A DNA stretch of 64,000 nt from Fibrobacter succinogenes (GTDB lineage Bacteria; Fibrobacterota; Fibrobacteria; Fibrobacterales; Fibrobacteraceae): positions 26,648 through 90,647 of the forward strand of contig CADCBQ010000005.1 of the NCBI GenBank assembly GCA_902799745.1. Reading direction: 5' to 3'. Shown here piece by piece: positions 36,501-44,594 of the stretch. The position numbers and the translations under genes were made by a program. The stretch's first letter is position 1. Each line of letters opens with the position of its first letter. The notes under the pieces were generated by a model that was given only the letters and a program-made list of their open reading frames with translations, was not told where the DNA came from and did not search any database.

Positions 36501-37383
36501 AATTGACGATGAAGTAATTGTATTCTCTGAAGGCGAATCGCTCCAGCCGGAAGATTACCATGCTGACCATGGTGAGGTCGCTGCGAACTATCCGCGTGGA
36601 AGCAAGGTTGGTAATGCTTTGCACAATACGCTGGAGGTCTTGCCGTTCCAGGAATTTGGCGAAAAGTATCAAGATGTAGACGCTGCGTTTAATTCTCCCG
36701 AATTGCATAACATTGTCGAAGAGAAGTTTAAGGCGGAATCGCTCCCGATTGAGAAAAATCGTGATGCATGGATGAAGATCACGATGCAATATCTTTGGAA
36801 TACTTTGAATGCGAAGCTCCCGACTATTGCCGGTGTCAAAGATGACAAGGTTGTCGTCGAAAAGGGTGAGTTCAAGTTGGTGGATCTCCCATTAAATGCG
36901 CATAAGCCAGAAGTCCGCTTCGATCTGGACGCTGACAAAAAAGACGAAGCTTCCGCTGACATTGATAAAAATATCCGCCGGTTCTGCAAGGGCTTTATTG
37001 ACTTGATGTTTGTGCGTACGGATGGTCTGGGGAATGTGCGCTATTGTATTCTTGACTGGAAATCCGATAGATTAGAAAACGATGTTTATTCTCCGGCTGC
37101 GCTGAAAAAGAAAGTGGACGAAGAATACTCCGTACAGCGAGTCCTTTATAGCTATTGCCTGATTCAATGGCTTAAACAGTTCTATAACGAAAGCGAATCC
37201 GATATCTTTAAAAATCATTTCGGCGGTATATATTATGCCTTCTTGCGCGGGACTGAAGGCGGCTCCGGTAAGGGGATTTATGCGCAGACTTGGAAAGATT
37301 ATGCGGCATTAGAAGCTGCGTACAAGAGTGTGAAAAAGTTGATGTCGAAGAGCAGGAAGACTCAAAACGGCGAGGAAAAGTAG
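33577..37383 (+). CDS. recB: Exodeoxyribonuclease V subunit RecB (helicase-nuclease)
   Basis: I place the start at the GTG at 33577, 6 nt after AAGGAG and 10 nt after the recC stop; earlier in-frame ATGs overlap recC. The protein of about 1268 residues shows SF1A helicase motifs in order: ASAGTGKTYT (Walker A, near 24), IDEFQDTNQIQWDIF, VGDPKQSIYSF, YNYRST, MTIHASKGLEFPVV and YVDFTRASS. The C-terminal nuclease has CILDWKSDR near 1160, the RecB-family PD-(D/E)XK motif. It would unwind and degrade duplex ends for recombination and phage defence. Confidence 0.9.
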   Translation: MNMELQDFSLNDFDTNQSLYIEASAGTGKTYTIQLMVAKMIAEGTPLKKILIVTYTEKAAGELKDRIRKKIVDVLTNHRIDEKSAPLSDEQIERFEQAYRDVDNASIFTIHSFCQKALKEYAYDANRPFDMGMVDDATVEDVVDKYIRDEWKDDEVFQRLLSKDGVEKYTGAIKKEFISAVKMYKGKDGDSEIVKPEDFVEWTDFVISEKDAKTLVEKCDFNSLDNFKEFKDKFNLLKEKYSDRTYKASYGKTVNKVKTEVTEDFSVADLIAKIENWDSSQKNPFTPAQVGGKLEDLSEDEFSETLKYIFEKSKKLDKLQDAISAFLEKDLVEKRFKNEQTRKLFDVWQSKKAEKKVQSFDDMILFVHKAVMSGDGSLKKHLRLQYKCAIIDEFQDTNQIQWDIFKTVFLTDNVTNNAVEGRSIIVVGDPKQSIYSFQSADVNVYKKAIGEIKNGRRLKYNYRSTKGIIDGCNALFAGRFFKPAEGMKNLVDFNKSEVPEEDKSKKANPEIEGKPTCSMWVSAKDIDENQYAQMTVAQIIDWCSFVGEGENRKTKLQVFDKNNPQTLKDVTFNDFAILAHSRTEMDVFKSYLRQAGVPYSHYKEKNLFKSRECHEWIALLGALSVSDFSGWNRRYLSEALITDFFAVKLDQVESQYYDNPDNLERKKLNAWRLLALKFRYAEMLERIYEDTQIDVRLTDIAKLQELAKIRQIGNYVVDYLYNHRCSLEDMVRHLEGLARFAESTDDENGDLIEKGFDSDCVQIMTIHASKGLEFPVVISAAGFKGYYDGFGGPYLFHKDDDIFMGFGDFAKKSRKREELEEWKRLYYVDFTRASSILVLPRFGKWKDKDGFVKEEFKFLHAAIDSFCKSGCEYATLNEDGTLIWDRKKLLDKTTEILKENNKELENVGEIAEVKAAQQNAMSALQNALPGKAILQYSYSSLAGRVDSPIENVDGSNTDPDGSYDQEVPEQAKPKGIDDEVIVFSEGESLQPEDYHADHGEVAANYPRGSKVGNALHNTLEVLPFQEFGEKYQDVDAAFNSPELHNIVEEKFKAESLPIEKNRDAWMKITMQYLWNTLNAKLPTIAGVKDDKVVVEKGEFKLVDLPLNAHKPEVRFDLDADKKDEASADIDKNIRRFCKGFIDLMFVRTDGLGNVRYCILDWKSDRLENDVYSPAALKKKVDEEYSVQRVLYSYCLIQWLKQFYNESESDIFKNHFGGIYYAFLRGTEGGSGKGIYAQTWKDYAALEAAYKSVKKLMSKSRKTQNGEEK

Positions 37384-37384
37384 A

Positions 37385-39424
37385 ATGTGCGAAGAATTGA
37401 AAATGGATGAAGAGCCTCAGATGTTTTTTGACGCATTGAAGGAAATTCGTGGAATTCTCCCGCTGAATGAACATTTGCTGAATCTTCTCGTCGAGATGAA
37501 CGGAGGAATGGATACCAATGTGCAGAAATTCCTGTGCATGTATTTTTCTCTGCTCGATGATGGCAACGCCCGTATTGAACTTGATGCGGCCAGGTTCTTG
37601 CAATTGTGGAATAAGAAATGGGAAGGGCTTATTCGACTGCAAGAAAGTTTGCGCGAAAATGGAGAGGCCGGCTATGATGTCACTAACTTGACGCAATATG
37701 AGTCTGACTTTGCGCAGGTTGTTGAAGACGGTATACGCGCGTTCTTGAATGGCGATATGAAAAAAATCGCGAAAGTCGTTGAAAACGCTTGCGAAACAAA
37801 GGATGATGATCTCGTCCAGATTGACAAGCCTTTGACCCTGACATTGGATAAGGGGAATTTCCTGTATTTGACAAAGCATTTTATTGCGAAGCGCGATATC
37901 GAAATGACCATGGGCGGCCTTTTTAGCAAAGCTGGTAAAGCCACCGATGAATCTAAGGTCAAGCTCTATACCGGCTCGGACACCTTCTCTTTGAACAAGA
38001 AACAGCGGGAAGCGGTGACTCGTGGCGCCAATGGGGAAAGCCTGATTGTCACGGGCGGCCCCGGTACCGGCAAGACAACTGTTGTCTTGTACATCCTTTG
38101 GAACTTGCTCAAGCATCCGAAAAAATTGGACTATTCCATTTATCTGGCCGCTCCGAGTGGAAAAGCGGCAGATCGTATGCGAGAAAGCTTGATGAATCAA
38201 CTTGAAAAGATTGATACTCAAGAGAAAAAAGATAATGAACCGATATACAACAAGTTGGAAAATCTTGAAAGTTTTACGATTCATCGTTTGCTCAAATTCT
38301 CTAGGGGCAAAGGAGCCTTTACTTTTGATAAAGAGAATAAGTTCCCGAGCAATTCCATTTTCGTGATTGATGAAGCGAGTATGATTGACATCGGCTTGTT
38401 TGCGTCCTTGTTGCAAGCAATTCCTGCCGATGCGCATGTCTTTATTTTGGGTGATCCGTACCAGCTGCCTTCTGTTGATTCCGGCGCCGTGTTAGGCGAT
38501 ATTTGGCAATCCGCCGATTTTACCGTGCATCTGGATGAGTCGCACCGTAGCAAGGCGCATCCTCAAATCGGTAAACTTGCCGAAGAAATCAAGGCGGTCG
38601 CCGAAAGCGGAGACAAGTCGAAAATTAAATCTCACGAATTCTCGCTACATCCAGCTCTTGCCGGGGCAATTGCGCCGAGAAACGAAGTCAATTTTTATGC
38701 GCTGGAAAACGCTGCCGAAAATGATGGGAAATACGGCAAGTTGACAGAGCGTATTGAAAAGGTCTTGAATGAATGGCTAGCTCGCAAGTCAAAAATAGGC
38801 GAAACGGAATGGTCCTTCTATGACTTGCCTGAACTTGCTAGCCAAATTGTGGTTGATGATGGCGATACAAAGCAGGCGGAGTTGCGCAATGCTATCTGGG
38901 ATCTTTCCTTATCCCGCAGAATTCTTTCAGCGGAACGTCGAGGTGTTCAGGGCGTCGAACAGATTAACAAGACGGCTTGTGCATTGATTCGTAAGCAATG
39001 GAAGAGCGAGGGGCATTTGCTGCCGGAGTATTCGAAATATATTCCGGGACAGCTTCTGATGATTACCAAGAATCAGGAAATGTTCAAACTCTATAATGGT
39101 GATACGGGAATTGTGGTTTTCAAGGACAATGCTCCTTATCTCATGCTTAAAAAGGACGGATTTGTTTTCTACCAGTTGTCCCTTTTGTCTGCCGACGCTC
39201 TTGAAACTGCTTTTGCGATAACGATCCATAAGTCTCAAGGCTCCGAATACGATGAAGTGACCATGTTCTTGCCTAAACAGGTGGGACATCCGCTTTTGAA
39301 TAACCAGATTCTCTATACGGGAATTACCCGCGCAAAGAGTGTGGTGGAGATTATCGCGACTGCACAAACGTATGTGGCGGCCTGCGAACCCCCTACCAAG
39401 CGCGACACCGGTATCGAAATTTAG
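37385..39424 (+). CDS. recD: Exodeoxyribonuclease V subunit RecD (5'-3' helicase)
   Basis: The product has 679 residues. An N-terminal domain of about 200 residues precedes the SF1B helicase core: VTGGPGTGKTTVV (near 220), FVIDEASMIDIGLFASLL, ILGDPYQLPSVDSGAVLGDI, and C-terminal AFAITIHKSQGSEYDEV with ILYTGITRAK. This is RecD of the RecBCD complex. It starts 1 nt after the recB stop. A 12-bp hairpin 17 nt after the stop probably ends the operon. Confidence 0.9.
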   Translation: MCEELKMDEEPQMFFDALKEIRGILPLNEHLLNLLVEMNGGMDTNVQKFLCMYFSLLDDGNARIELDAARFLQLWNKKWEGLIRLQESLRENGEAGYDVTNLTQYESDFAQVVEDGIRAFLNGDMKKIAKVVENACETKDDDLVQIDKPLTLTLDKGNFLYLTKHFIAKRDIEMTMGGLFSKAGKATDESKVKLYTGSDTFSLNKKQREAVTRGANGESLIVTGGPGTGKTTVVLYILWNLLKHPKKLDYSIYLAAPSGKAADRMRESLMNQLEKIDTQEKKDNEPIYNKLENLESFTIHRLLKFSRGKGAFTFDKENKFPSNSIFVIDEASMIDIGLFASLLQAIPADAHVFILGDPYQLPSVDSGAVLGDIWQSADFTVHLDESHRSKAHPQIGKLAEEIKAVAESGDKSKIKSHEFSLHPALAGAIAPRNEVNFYALENAAENDGKYGKLTERIEKVLNEWLARKSKIGETEWSFYDLPELASQIVVDDGDTKQAELRNAIWDLSLSRRILSAERRGVQGVEQINKTACALIRKQWKSEGHLLPEYSKYIPGQLLMITKNQEMFKLYNGDTGIVVFKDNAPYLMLKKDGFVFYQLSLLSADALETAFAITIHKSQGSEYDEVTMFLPKQVGHPLLNNQILYTGITRAKSVVEIIATAQTYVAACEPPTKRDTGIEI

Positions 39425-39440
39425 CTGTTGTTAACTCTGA

Positions 39441-39469
39441 ATTGCCGTTTTTAGCCCAAAAACGGCAAT
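39441..39469 (+). terminator. Perfect 12-bp hairpin after recD
   Basis: ATTGCCGTTTTT (39441-39452) pairs perfectly with AAAAACGGCAAT (39458-39469) around an AGCCC loop. There is no T-run after the second arm, so it may act by mRNA stabilisation or be a bidirectional terminator using the A/T-rich inner stem. Confidence 0.5.
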
Positions 39470-39556
39470 GTTGCCCTACGTTGTTGATAATTCTGCAACG
39501 GAAATACTACGGCTTAGTAAATTTGTAAACATTTTCTATCTTTATTTGGGTAAATT

Positions 39557-40420
39557 ATGGCTATGCCCGAAGTGTTAGACTATTTGGAATACCGCGAGTT
39601 CCTGAAGGATTGGTTTGTCGAAACCAAGAAAGGCAGCCCCTTCACCTCGTACCGCTATCTTGGTCAGAAGACCGGTGTAGACCCGGCCTGGCTTGTGCGC
39701 GTATTCCAGAAAGAGGGGCATTTGAACGAAGGCACGCTCCCGGCGTTCATCCGTATTTGCGGACTCGACGACCGCCGTGCCGAATACTTCAAGACTTTAT
39801 ACCGTTTCAACAAGACCAAAGCCAAGCAGACTCTTTCGGAACTGTACTATCGACTCATGGAATTGCGTTCCATGGAAACCCGAATCCTGTCGACGCCGGA
39901 ACTTTCGTATTTCGGCAGCTGGGCTTGTGCCGCTCTCCGCGCCTTGATTGGCATTACCAAGGATACTAGCGATATCGGCAAGCTCGGCAAGAGCTTGAAT
40001 CCTGCCATTTCTCAGGACGAAGCACGCTCTGCCCTTGGCATTTTAAAGCAGCTTGGCCTTGTCGTGCCCGATGGCAACGGCGGTTGGAACATTACCGATC
40101 AGATTATTAGTACGGGTGGCGAAGTCAAGAGCCAGGCGGTTCGCGACTTCCACAGGCATACGATTGAACTCGCCCAGGAATCCATCGACCGTCATAAACC
40201 CGAAGAACGCGATATTTCTTCTGTGGTGTTTACTGCCGATGAATCCGACTTGCCTGAAATCCGTCACCGCATCGAAGAATTCCGTAGAGGTCTGTTGCAG
40301 TTTGCACGCAAGAGCGAACGCGCCGACCGTGTGTATGCTTTAAATATTGCGATGTTCCCTTTGTCCGACAAGGTGGACGACCCCGATACCGGCGCCGCTC
40401 CGCAAAACAAGGGGGTGTAA
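39557..40420 (+). CDS. TIGR02147/DUF4423-family protein
   Basis: The 287-residue protein opens with VLDYLEYREFLKDWFVETKK, the hallmark of TIGR02147, a family expanded in Fibrobacter. It has YRYLGQKTGVDPAWLVRVFQ, a helix-turn-helix-like stretch, and a second winged region near 150-180 (ALGILKQLGLVVPDGNGGW). A DNA-binding regulatory role is the likely reading, but none is proven here. The stop overlaps the start of the next gene (TAATG), coupling it to a surface lipoprotein, so regulator-and-target pairing is plausible. Confidence 0.82.
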   Translation: MAMPEVLDYLEYREFLKDWFVETKKGSPFTSYRYLGQKTGVDPAWLVRVFQKEGHLNEGTLPAFIRICGLDDRRAEYFKTLYRFNKTKAKQTLSELYYRLMELRSMETRILSTPELSYFGSWACAALRALIGITKDTSDIGKLGKSLNPAISQDEARSALGILKQLGLVVPDGNGGWNITDQIISTGGEVKSQAVRDFHRHTIELAQESIDRHKPEERDISSVVFTADESDLPEIRHRIEEFRRGLLQFARKSERADRVYALNIAMFPLSDKVDDPDTGAAPQNKGV

Positions 40421-41661
40421 TGCGCAACCTCAACGAAAATTTCTATTTTAGGGATGTGCTAAAGGAAACTCCCACAAATATGGCTAAGTTTGCCGCGACT
40501 TCGATTCTTGCCCTTTCTTTTGGGCTAGGTCTTGTTGCATGTGGCGAAACTAAAACAGCCGGCGGAGGCCCAAGCGGTACCGAAGCGGGTAACGCAATTA
40601 CCGCACAGATTTTGACAGCCGAAAAGTCTCCGGCGGCTCTCGCCAAGGTCCGTCTCATGGACAGCGAAGCTCTCGGCGACGAAAAGGCTTATTCTGCCGA
40701 AGCCGACAAGAATGGTAACGTGACGATCGAAGGCGTTGAAGACGGCGACTACACGCTCGAAGCGAAACTCGCTGGCGAAGCCTTGCAGATTCCGGTCCAG
40801 GTGAAGGGCGCAAGTGTCGACCTCGGTAAGGACAGACTTAAAAAGACTGCGACCGTTTCTGGCTCTGTGGGCGACAAGTCCCTGAAGGGCGTTGTCAAGG
40901 TCCGCGGCCTGGAACATTCCGCCAAGGTGAAAGACGGCAACTTCACGCTGGATTCCCTGCCCGAAGGCGTGCTCAGCCTGGTGTTTATTCCCGATGTCGA
41001 AGACGTCGATACCAGCAGCACTTACTTGAAGGTCCTCGCAGGCGAAAGCACTGTGTCCGGCACGTTCGCTGACGAAAGCCGAGCCCTGTTGCTCGAAGAC
41101 TTCCAGGATTCCAACTACCAGAACCGCTTTATGCCGGCACGTACCTACGATGGTGGTTGGTGGTATTTTGACTTCTCTGCCGACAACGTGACCCCTGACT
41201 TTGTGATTGGTGAAAACCATCTCTTTACGCTTGCGAACGAAGACGGAAACATCTCTGCTCACGTGGCGGCCCACTTCGGCGATATCATCAAGGATTCTAC
41301 CGGAGTCGCTCACTGGCCCTGGGCAACCATGGGAGTCGAACTGGGCAAGAGCGACAAGGCGCTCTGCAATGACATCTCGTCGGTGGATTCCGTCGCCTTC
41401 CGCATCAAGGGTATCGGTTCCGTGGTGTTTAACATTATTGATTCCAATCTGAAACCGGACCATCAGAAGTTGATTCAGTCCGAATACGGTCTTGAAGATG
41501 AGTGGACTCGCGTGAGCGTGCCGCTGCCGGCCGACAAGGCCGCCTTCAAGTGCGTCAACCAGCTGGCTTGGGATTTCAAGACGATCGACGGCTATGCAGA
41601 AGTCTGGCTCGATGATATCGAACTCATCGGTGGCGATCGCCTCTCCATTTGGGAAAAGTAG
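40420..41661 (+). CDS. Surface lipoprotein with carboxypeptidase-like repeats and CBM-like C-terminus
   Basis: The 413-residue product has 20 extra residues before a lipoprotein signal (MAKFAATSILALSFGLGLVAC, lipobox Cys41); the ATG at 40480 has no site, while the one at 40420 has AAGGGGG. A GGGPSGTEAGNAI segment follows. Residues 60-210 look like two beta-sandwich regulatory-like domains (GNVTIEGVEDGDYTLEAKL; GNFTLDSLPEGVLSLVF). The C-terminal 200 residues, with DGGWWYFDFSADN and WDFKTIDGYAEVWLDDIEL, resemble a family 11-type carbohydrate-binding domain. A fibre-binding or sugar-sensing surface role is inferred. Confidence 0.65.
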   Translation: MRNLNENFYFRDVLKETPTNMAKFAATSILALSFGLGLVACGETKTAGGGPSGTEAGNAITAQILTAEKSPAALAKVRLMDSEALGDEKAYSAEADKNGNVTIEGVEDGDYTLEAKLAGEALQIPVQVKGASVDLGKDRLKKTATVSGSVGDKSLKGVVKVRGLEHSAKVKDGNFTLDSLPEGVLSLVFIPDVEDVDTSSTYLKVLAGESTVSGTFADESRALLLEDFQDSNYQNRFMPARTYDGGWWYFDFSADNVTPDFVIGENHLFTLANEDGNISAHVAAHFGDIIKDSTGVAHWPWATMGVELGKSDKALCNDISSVDSVAFRIKGIGSVVFNIIDSNLKPDHQKLIQSEYGLEDEWTRVSVPLPADKAAFKCVNQLAWDFKTIDGYAEVWLDDIELIGGDRLSIWEK

Positions 41662-42392
41662 TGACAGCCCGTTCTGTAACCAGTAACCAAATCGATTTAT
41701 ACAAGAATTTAGAAGCCGTGGTGCGCAAGTACGCTGCCACGACTTTTTTGCGTCCGGTGGCGGACCATACCCGCGAGGCGTTTGAACAAGCCTCTGAGTT
41801 CGTGCGGACGTTCTACGGAACGGACGTGGCGGGTTGCGTCGAGGTCGTCCTGGATTCCGGCTGCGGTACGGGCGAAAGTACGCTGCATCTTGCAAAAAAA
41901 TTCCCGAATGTTCCGGTCATCGGAATCGACAAGTCGGCGGTGCGGCTCTCGAAGGCGGGCAACGAACGACAACTTGAAGTTTCGGCAGGCGGCTCTTGTG
42001 ATGTTCCGGCAAACGCCTTCTGGGTGCGTGCGGAACTCTTGGACTTTTGGCGCCTGGCGCTTGAGAAGGTAAATGCGGGCGAGTGGAAGATTCTGCACCA
42101 TGCGCTTTATTACCCGAACCCGTGGCCCAAAGAAAGCGAGGCGACTCGCCGCTTTCACTTGCACCCGATTTTCCCGACGTTGCTTCGCTTGAGTCCTGTG
42201 ACGGAACTCCGCACCAATTGGGAAATCTATGCCCGCGAATTCGCCGAAGCCGCTCGCGTCCTCGGCGATGCGCTTTCGCTAAAGTTCAATGTGGAACTTG
42301 GCGCCTTCGACCCTGAAAATCCTGAAACCGCCTTCGAACGTAAATACAAAGAAGCCCGCCAGCAACTCTGGCGGACTCTTGTAAAAGCCTAA
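41661..42392 (+). CDS. trmB: TrmB-like SAM-dependent methyltransferase
   Basis: I choose the GTG at 41661, which overlaps the previous stop and has GGGAAAAG upstream; a TTG 12 nt earlier is also open. The protein has a SAM-binding Rossmann motif LDSGCGTGESTLHLAKKFP with acidic IGIDKS, then YYPNPWPK and RRFHLHPIFP, matching the FPDPWPKKRH region of tRNA (guanine-N7)-methyltransferase. ELRTNWEIYAREF corresponds to its TDW-x-x-YA motif. The target G46 of tRNA is inferred from family. The GxG and PNPWPK variants are somewhat divergent, so a TrmB-like paralogue cannot be excluded. Confidence 0.7.
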   Translation: MTARSVTSNQIDLYKNLEAVVRKYAATTFLRPVADHTREAFEQASEFVRTFYGTDVAGCVEVVLDSGCGTGESTLHLAKKFPNVPVIGIDKSAVRLSKAGNERQLEVSAGGSCDVPANAFWVRAELLDFWRLALEKVNAGEWKILHHALYYPNPWPKESEATRRFHLHPIFPTLLRLSPVTELRTNWEIYAREFAEAARVLGDALSLKFNVELGAFDPENPETAFERKYKEARQQLWRTLVKA

Positions 42393-42403
42393 TCGGCGCT
42401 TGA

Positions 42404-43612
42404 CTACATTCTGTCTTTCATCCAGGTGAGGAATGCGCGGTTCTTGCGGGTGAACTTCACTTCGATTTCGGCGCCTTCCTTCACGATAAATTCCGAAAGG
42501 CCGTACTTGCTGTTCGGATTGCCCCAGTCGTAAGTGTAACCGAGACGAGTCCACGGGAATCCGTCCTTGCGGTAGGCGACGGAGCTTTCCTTGTCGAACC
42601 AGTTCTTGAACCACATGGCGTTTGCGGTGGTGTCTTCTTCAAGCGTGTTGGTAAAGGTGGTGTTCATCATGTCGGTATTGATTTCGGGGAAGAATGCCGG
42701 GCGGAACACGTCGGTCACTCGTACCCAGAACACGGTAAAGTACCTGTTGTCGGTGTCGGGAGACTTGCCCAAAAGTTGCTTGAGGCGAATGTCCCAGTTG
42801 TCCACCTTGTCATGGTTTTCGCGGAACCACTTCAAGAATTCTTTGTCGGTGAAGGTCCAAAGCACTTCGCCGTCTTTCAGGTGCGTAATTTCGCCGTCCT
42901 TGAATCGGTCACCGTCGTTGTGCCAGGCAACCAGCACGACTTGGGTGTTGTCGCCGCTCATGCTTGCCATATCGGTGCCTTCGCCAATGGTGACGAGCGG
43001 CTGGATATCTTCGGGACCCAGGTTCTTTGCCTTTTCGCGAGCGGCGTTGTACTGTTCGCGGTAAAGCGAGTCGCGGTTCATGAAGGTCACCACGCTACCC
43101 TTGGTATCGATCACGTCGCAGTACGGAATGTTCGGGTAACCGGCGGCCACTTCGTTCTTTTCGAAGTATTCGCTCAAGAGGTTGTCGTTGTGCGAGAACA
43201 GGTTGTCGTTTTCGAGGAACGAAATCACGATCTTGCAGAAGCCCTGGTCGGGAATCTTCACGGCGTACGGGAAAGGTTTCTTGCCGTTGTCGGCCGTGTC
43301 GAGCTTCAGCTTGGTTTCGTCTTCGCCGCAGGCGTATTCGTAGCTGTACAGCGGGGCGATGCCCGGCTTCATTTCGCTAATGAACAGGTTGTCCTGTTCG
43401 TTGCTCCAGCCCGGTTTCACGATCACCTTCTGGGCGCCAAGCGTAATGTATTGCGGCATCACGTTTTCGCAATAGAATGCCGACTGGCGGAACACGCCGA
43501 TAATACCCGTCTTGGTTCTGTACACGTCGGGGTCGTTCGGCTTGAGTCCCTTGGTGCAACCCACCAGGGCCGCTAGAGAAAAGGTAAGGGTAAGTAGGAT
43601 TTTCTTCTTCAT
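42404..43612 (-). CDS. Hypothetical lipoprotein, 402 aa
   Basis: The signal peptide ends LAALVGC with lipobox Cys19, followed by TKGLKPNDPD. The mature protein is acidic and globular with no repeat or catalytic motif that I recognise; segments such as TFTDKEFLKWFRENHDKVDN and YRKDGFPWTRLGYTYDWGN suggest a mixed alpha/beta fold. It converges on the trmB-like gene (11-nt gap) and diverges from rpmH. Its neighbours do not indicate function. Confidence 0.65.
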   Translation of the reverse strand: MKKKILLTLTFSLAALVGCTKGLKPNDPDVYRTKTGIIGVFRQSAFYCENVMPQYITLGAQKVIVKPGWSNEQDNLFISEMKPGIAPLYSYEYACGEDETKLKLDTADNGKKPFPYAVKIPDQGFCKIVISFLENDNLFSHNDNLLSEYFEKNEVAAGYPNIPYCDVIDTKGSVVTFMNRDSLYREQYNAAREKAKNLGPEDIQPLVTIGEGTDMASMSGDNTQVVLVAWHNDGDRFKDGEITHLKDGEVLWTFTDKEFLKWFRENHDKVDNWDIRLKQLLGKSPDTDNRYFTVFWVRVTDVFRPAFFPEINTDMMNTTFTNTLEEDTTANAMWFKNWFDKESSVAYRKDGFPWTRLGYTYDWGNPNSKYGLSEFIVKEGAEIEVKFTRKNRAFLTWMKDRM

Positions 43613-43837
43613 AATCGCGGGGAAATATAACTAAAATGAAAATGTCAAAATCGACAGTGGATTCCGGTTGCGTTTTTTAAAGGTGTTGATAGATTGTTGA
43701 TAAATTGAAGGGCCCGCGGGGGAAAGGCTAAAAATGTCCGTAAAACTTGCTTACGGAGCCTCCTGACCCCTTGATTTATCTAGGAATTTTTCTAATTTTG
43801 AGACTCAAAAATTTGACTTTTACTAAAGGTTACTACA

Positions 43838-43993
43838 ATGAAAAGAACATTCCAGCCTCATAATCGTAAGCGCGCCAACAAGCATGGTTTCCGTGCCCGC
43901 ATGGAAGACCGTTGGGGTCGTGCTGTTCTGAGCCGTCGTCGCGCCAAGGGTCGCAAGCGCCTCACCGTGAGCGACACCATCTACAAAAAGTAG
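43838..43993 (+). CDS. rpmH: Ribosomal protein bL34
   Basis: The 51-residue product begins [18 protein letters not shown] and has [14 protein letters not shown] at its end, the full L34 signature. AAAGG stands 8 nt before the ATG. It opens the conserved rpmH-rnpA-yidD-yidC cluster, which in many bacteria lies near dnaA and oriC. dnaA is not in this window; upstream is a divergent lipoprotein gene with a 225-nt AT-rich gap. Confidence 0.95.
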   Translation: MKRTFQPHNRKRANKHGFRARMEDRWGRAVLSRRRAKGRKRLTVSDTIYKK

Positions 43994-44011
43994 GATTGGC
44001 TCATAGCCTCG

Positions 44012-44362
44012 TTGCGCTCCTATAGGCTGCCTAACCAGCCAGCTTATCGGCAAGTAGCCGTCCATGGGAAGTTCATCCGCACGCCGTCGTTCACGATGCG
44101 TTGGATAGAAAGCCCGGACGGTTTTTGTCGTTTTTGCTTTTTGGCAAAAAAGAAGAACGGTAACGCTGTTTACCGCAACAAGTGCCGTAGATTACTGCGG
44201 CCCCTGTTTTTTGAAAGGGTTCCCCATATCGCAAAGCCCGTTTGGGCGATGATCATTGTGAGCGACAATTCCGAGGTCATGTCTTCGGAACGCATGCGCG
44301 AATCGGCGCTCAAGGTGTTCAAGAAAATGGAATGGACCGATGGCTTGGACGCACAAGGTTAA
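44012..44362 (+). CDS. rnpA: Ribonuclease P protein component
   Basis: The frame encodes about 116 residues with RLPNQPAYRQV at the N-terminus and FLAKKKNGNAVYRNKCRRLL, which fits the RNR-type RNA-binding motif (normally NRxKR). RnpA is the protein subunit that helps the RNase P RNA process tRNA 5' ends. No ATG is available between the rpmH stop and this region in frame; a TTG at 44012 is the nearest standard start and an ATA at 44003 is better spaced from AGGA, so the start is uncertain. The end overlaps yidD by 23 nt. Confidence 0.8.
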   Translation: MRSYRLPNQPAYRQVAVHGKFIRTPSFTMRWIESPDGFCRFCFLAKKKNGNAVYRNKCRRLLRPLFFERVPHIAKPVWAMIIVSDNSEVMSSERMRESALKVFKKMEWTDGLDAQG

Positions 44363-44594
44363 CGATGTCTTGAAAGGCGCCTTGATTGTGCCTATCCGGC
44401 TGTACCAGTTGATTCACCCCTATTTTTTTCATGGGGTTTGCAGGTTCCAGCCGACATGCTCTCAGTACGCGATCGAAGCTATCCAAGTGCATGGTGTGTT
44501 CAAAGGTTTCTTTCTTGCGGTTTATAGAATTTTAAGGTGCAACCCGTTTTGCAAGGGCGGCTATGACCCGGTTCCGCCCAAAAAGGAAAAGTGA
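44340..44594 (+). CDS. yidD: YidD membrane-insertion efficiency factor
   Basis: The 84-residue product contains the YidD core: IRLYQLIHPYFFHGVCRFQP, TCSQYAIEAIQVHG and CNPFCKGGYDPVP, with the three conserved Cys. YidD aids YidC-dependent membrane protein insertion and sits on the inner membrane by an amphipathic helix. It overlaps rnpA by 23 nt and shares its stop with the yidC start (TGATG). Confidence 0.93.
   Translation: MAWTHKVNDVLKGALIVPIRLYQLIHPYFFHGVCRFQPTCSQYAIEAIQVHGVFKGFFLAVYRILRCNPFCKGGYDPVPPKKEK

Noticed and set aside
43650..43720. Possible origin of replication: TGTTGATA copies in an AT-rich gap upstream of rpmH
   Set aside because: No DnaA-box consensus cluster (TTATCCACA) and no dnaA or dnaN nearby; the cluster alone does not prove an origin.
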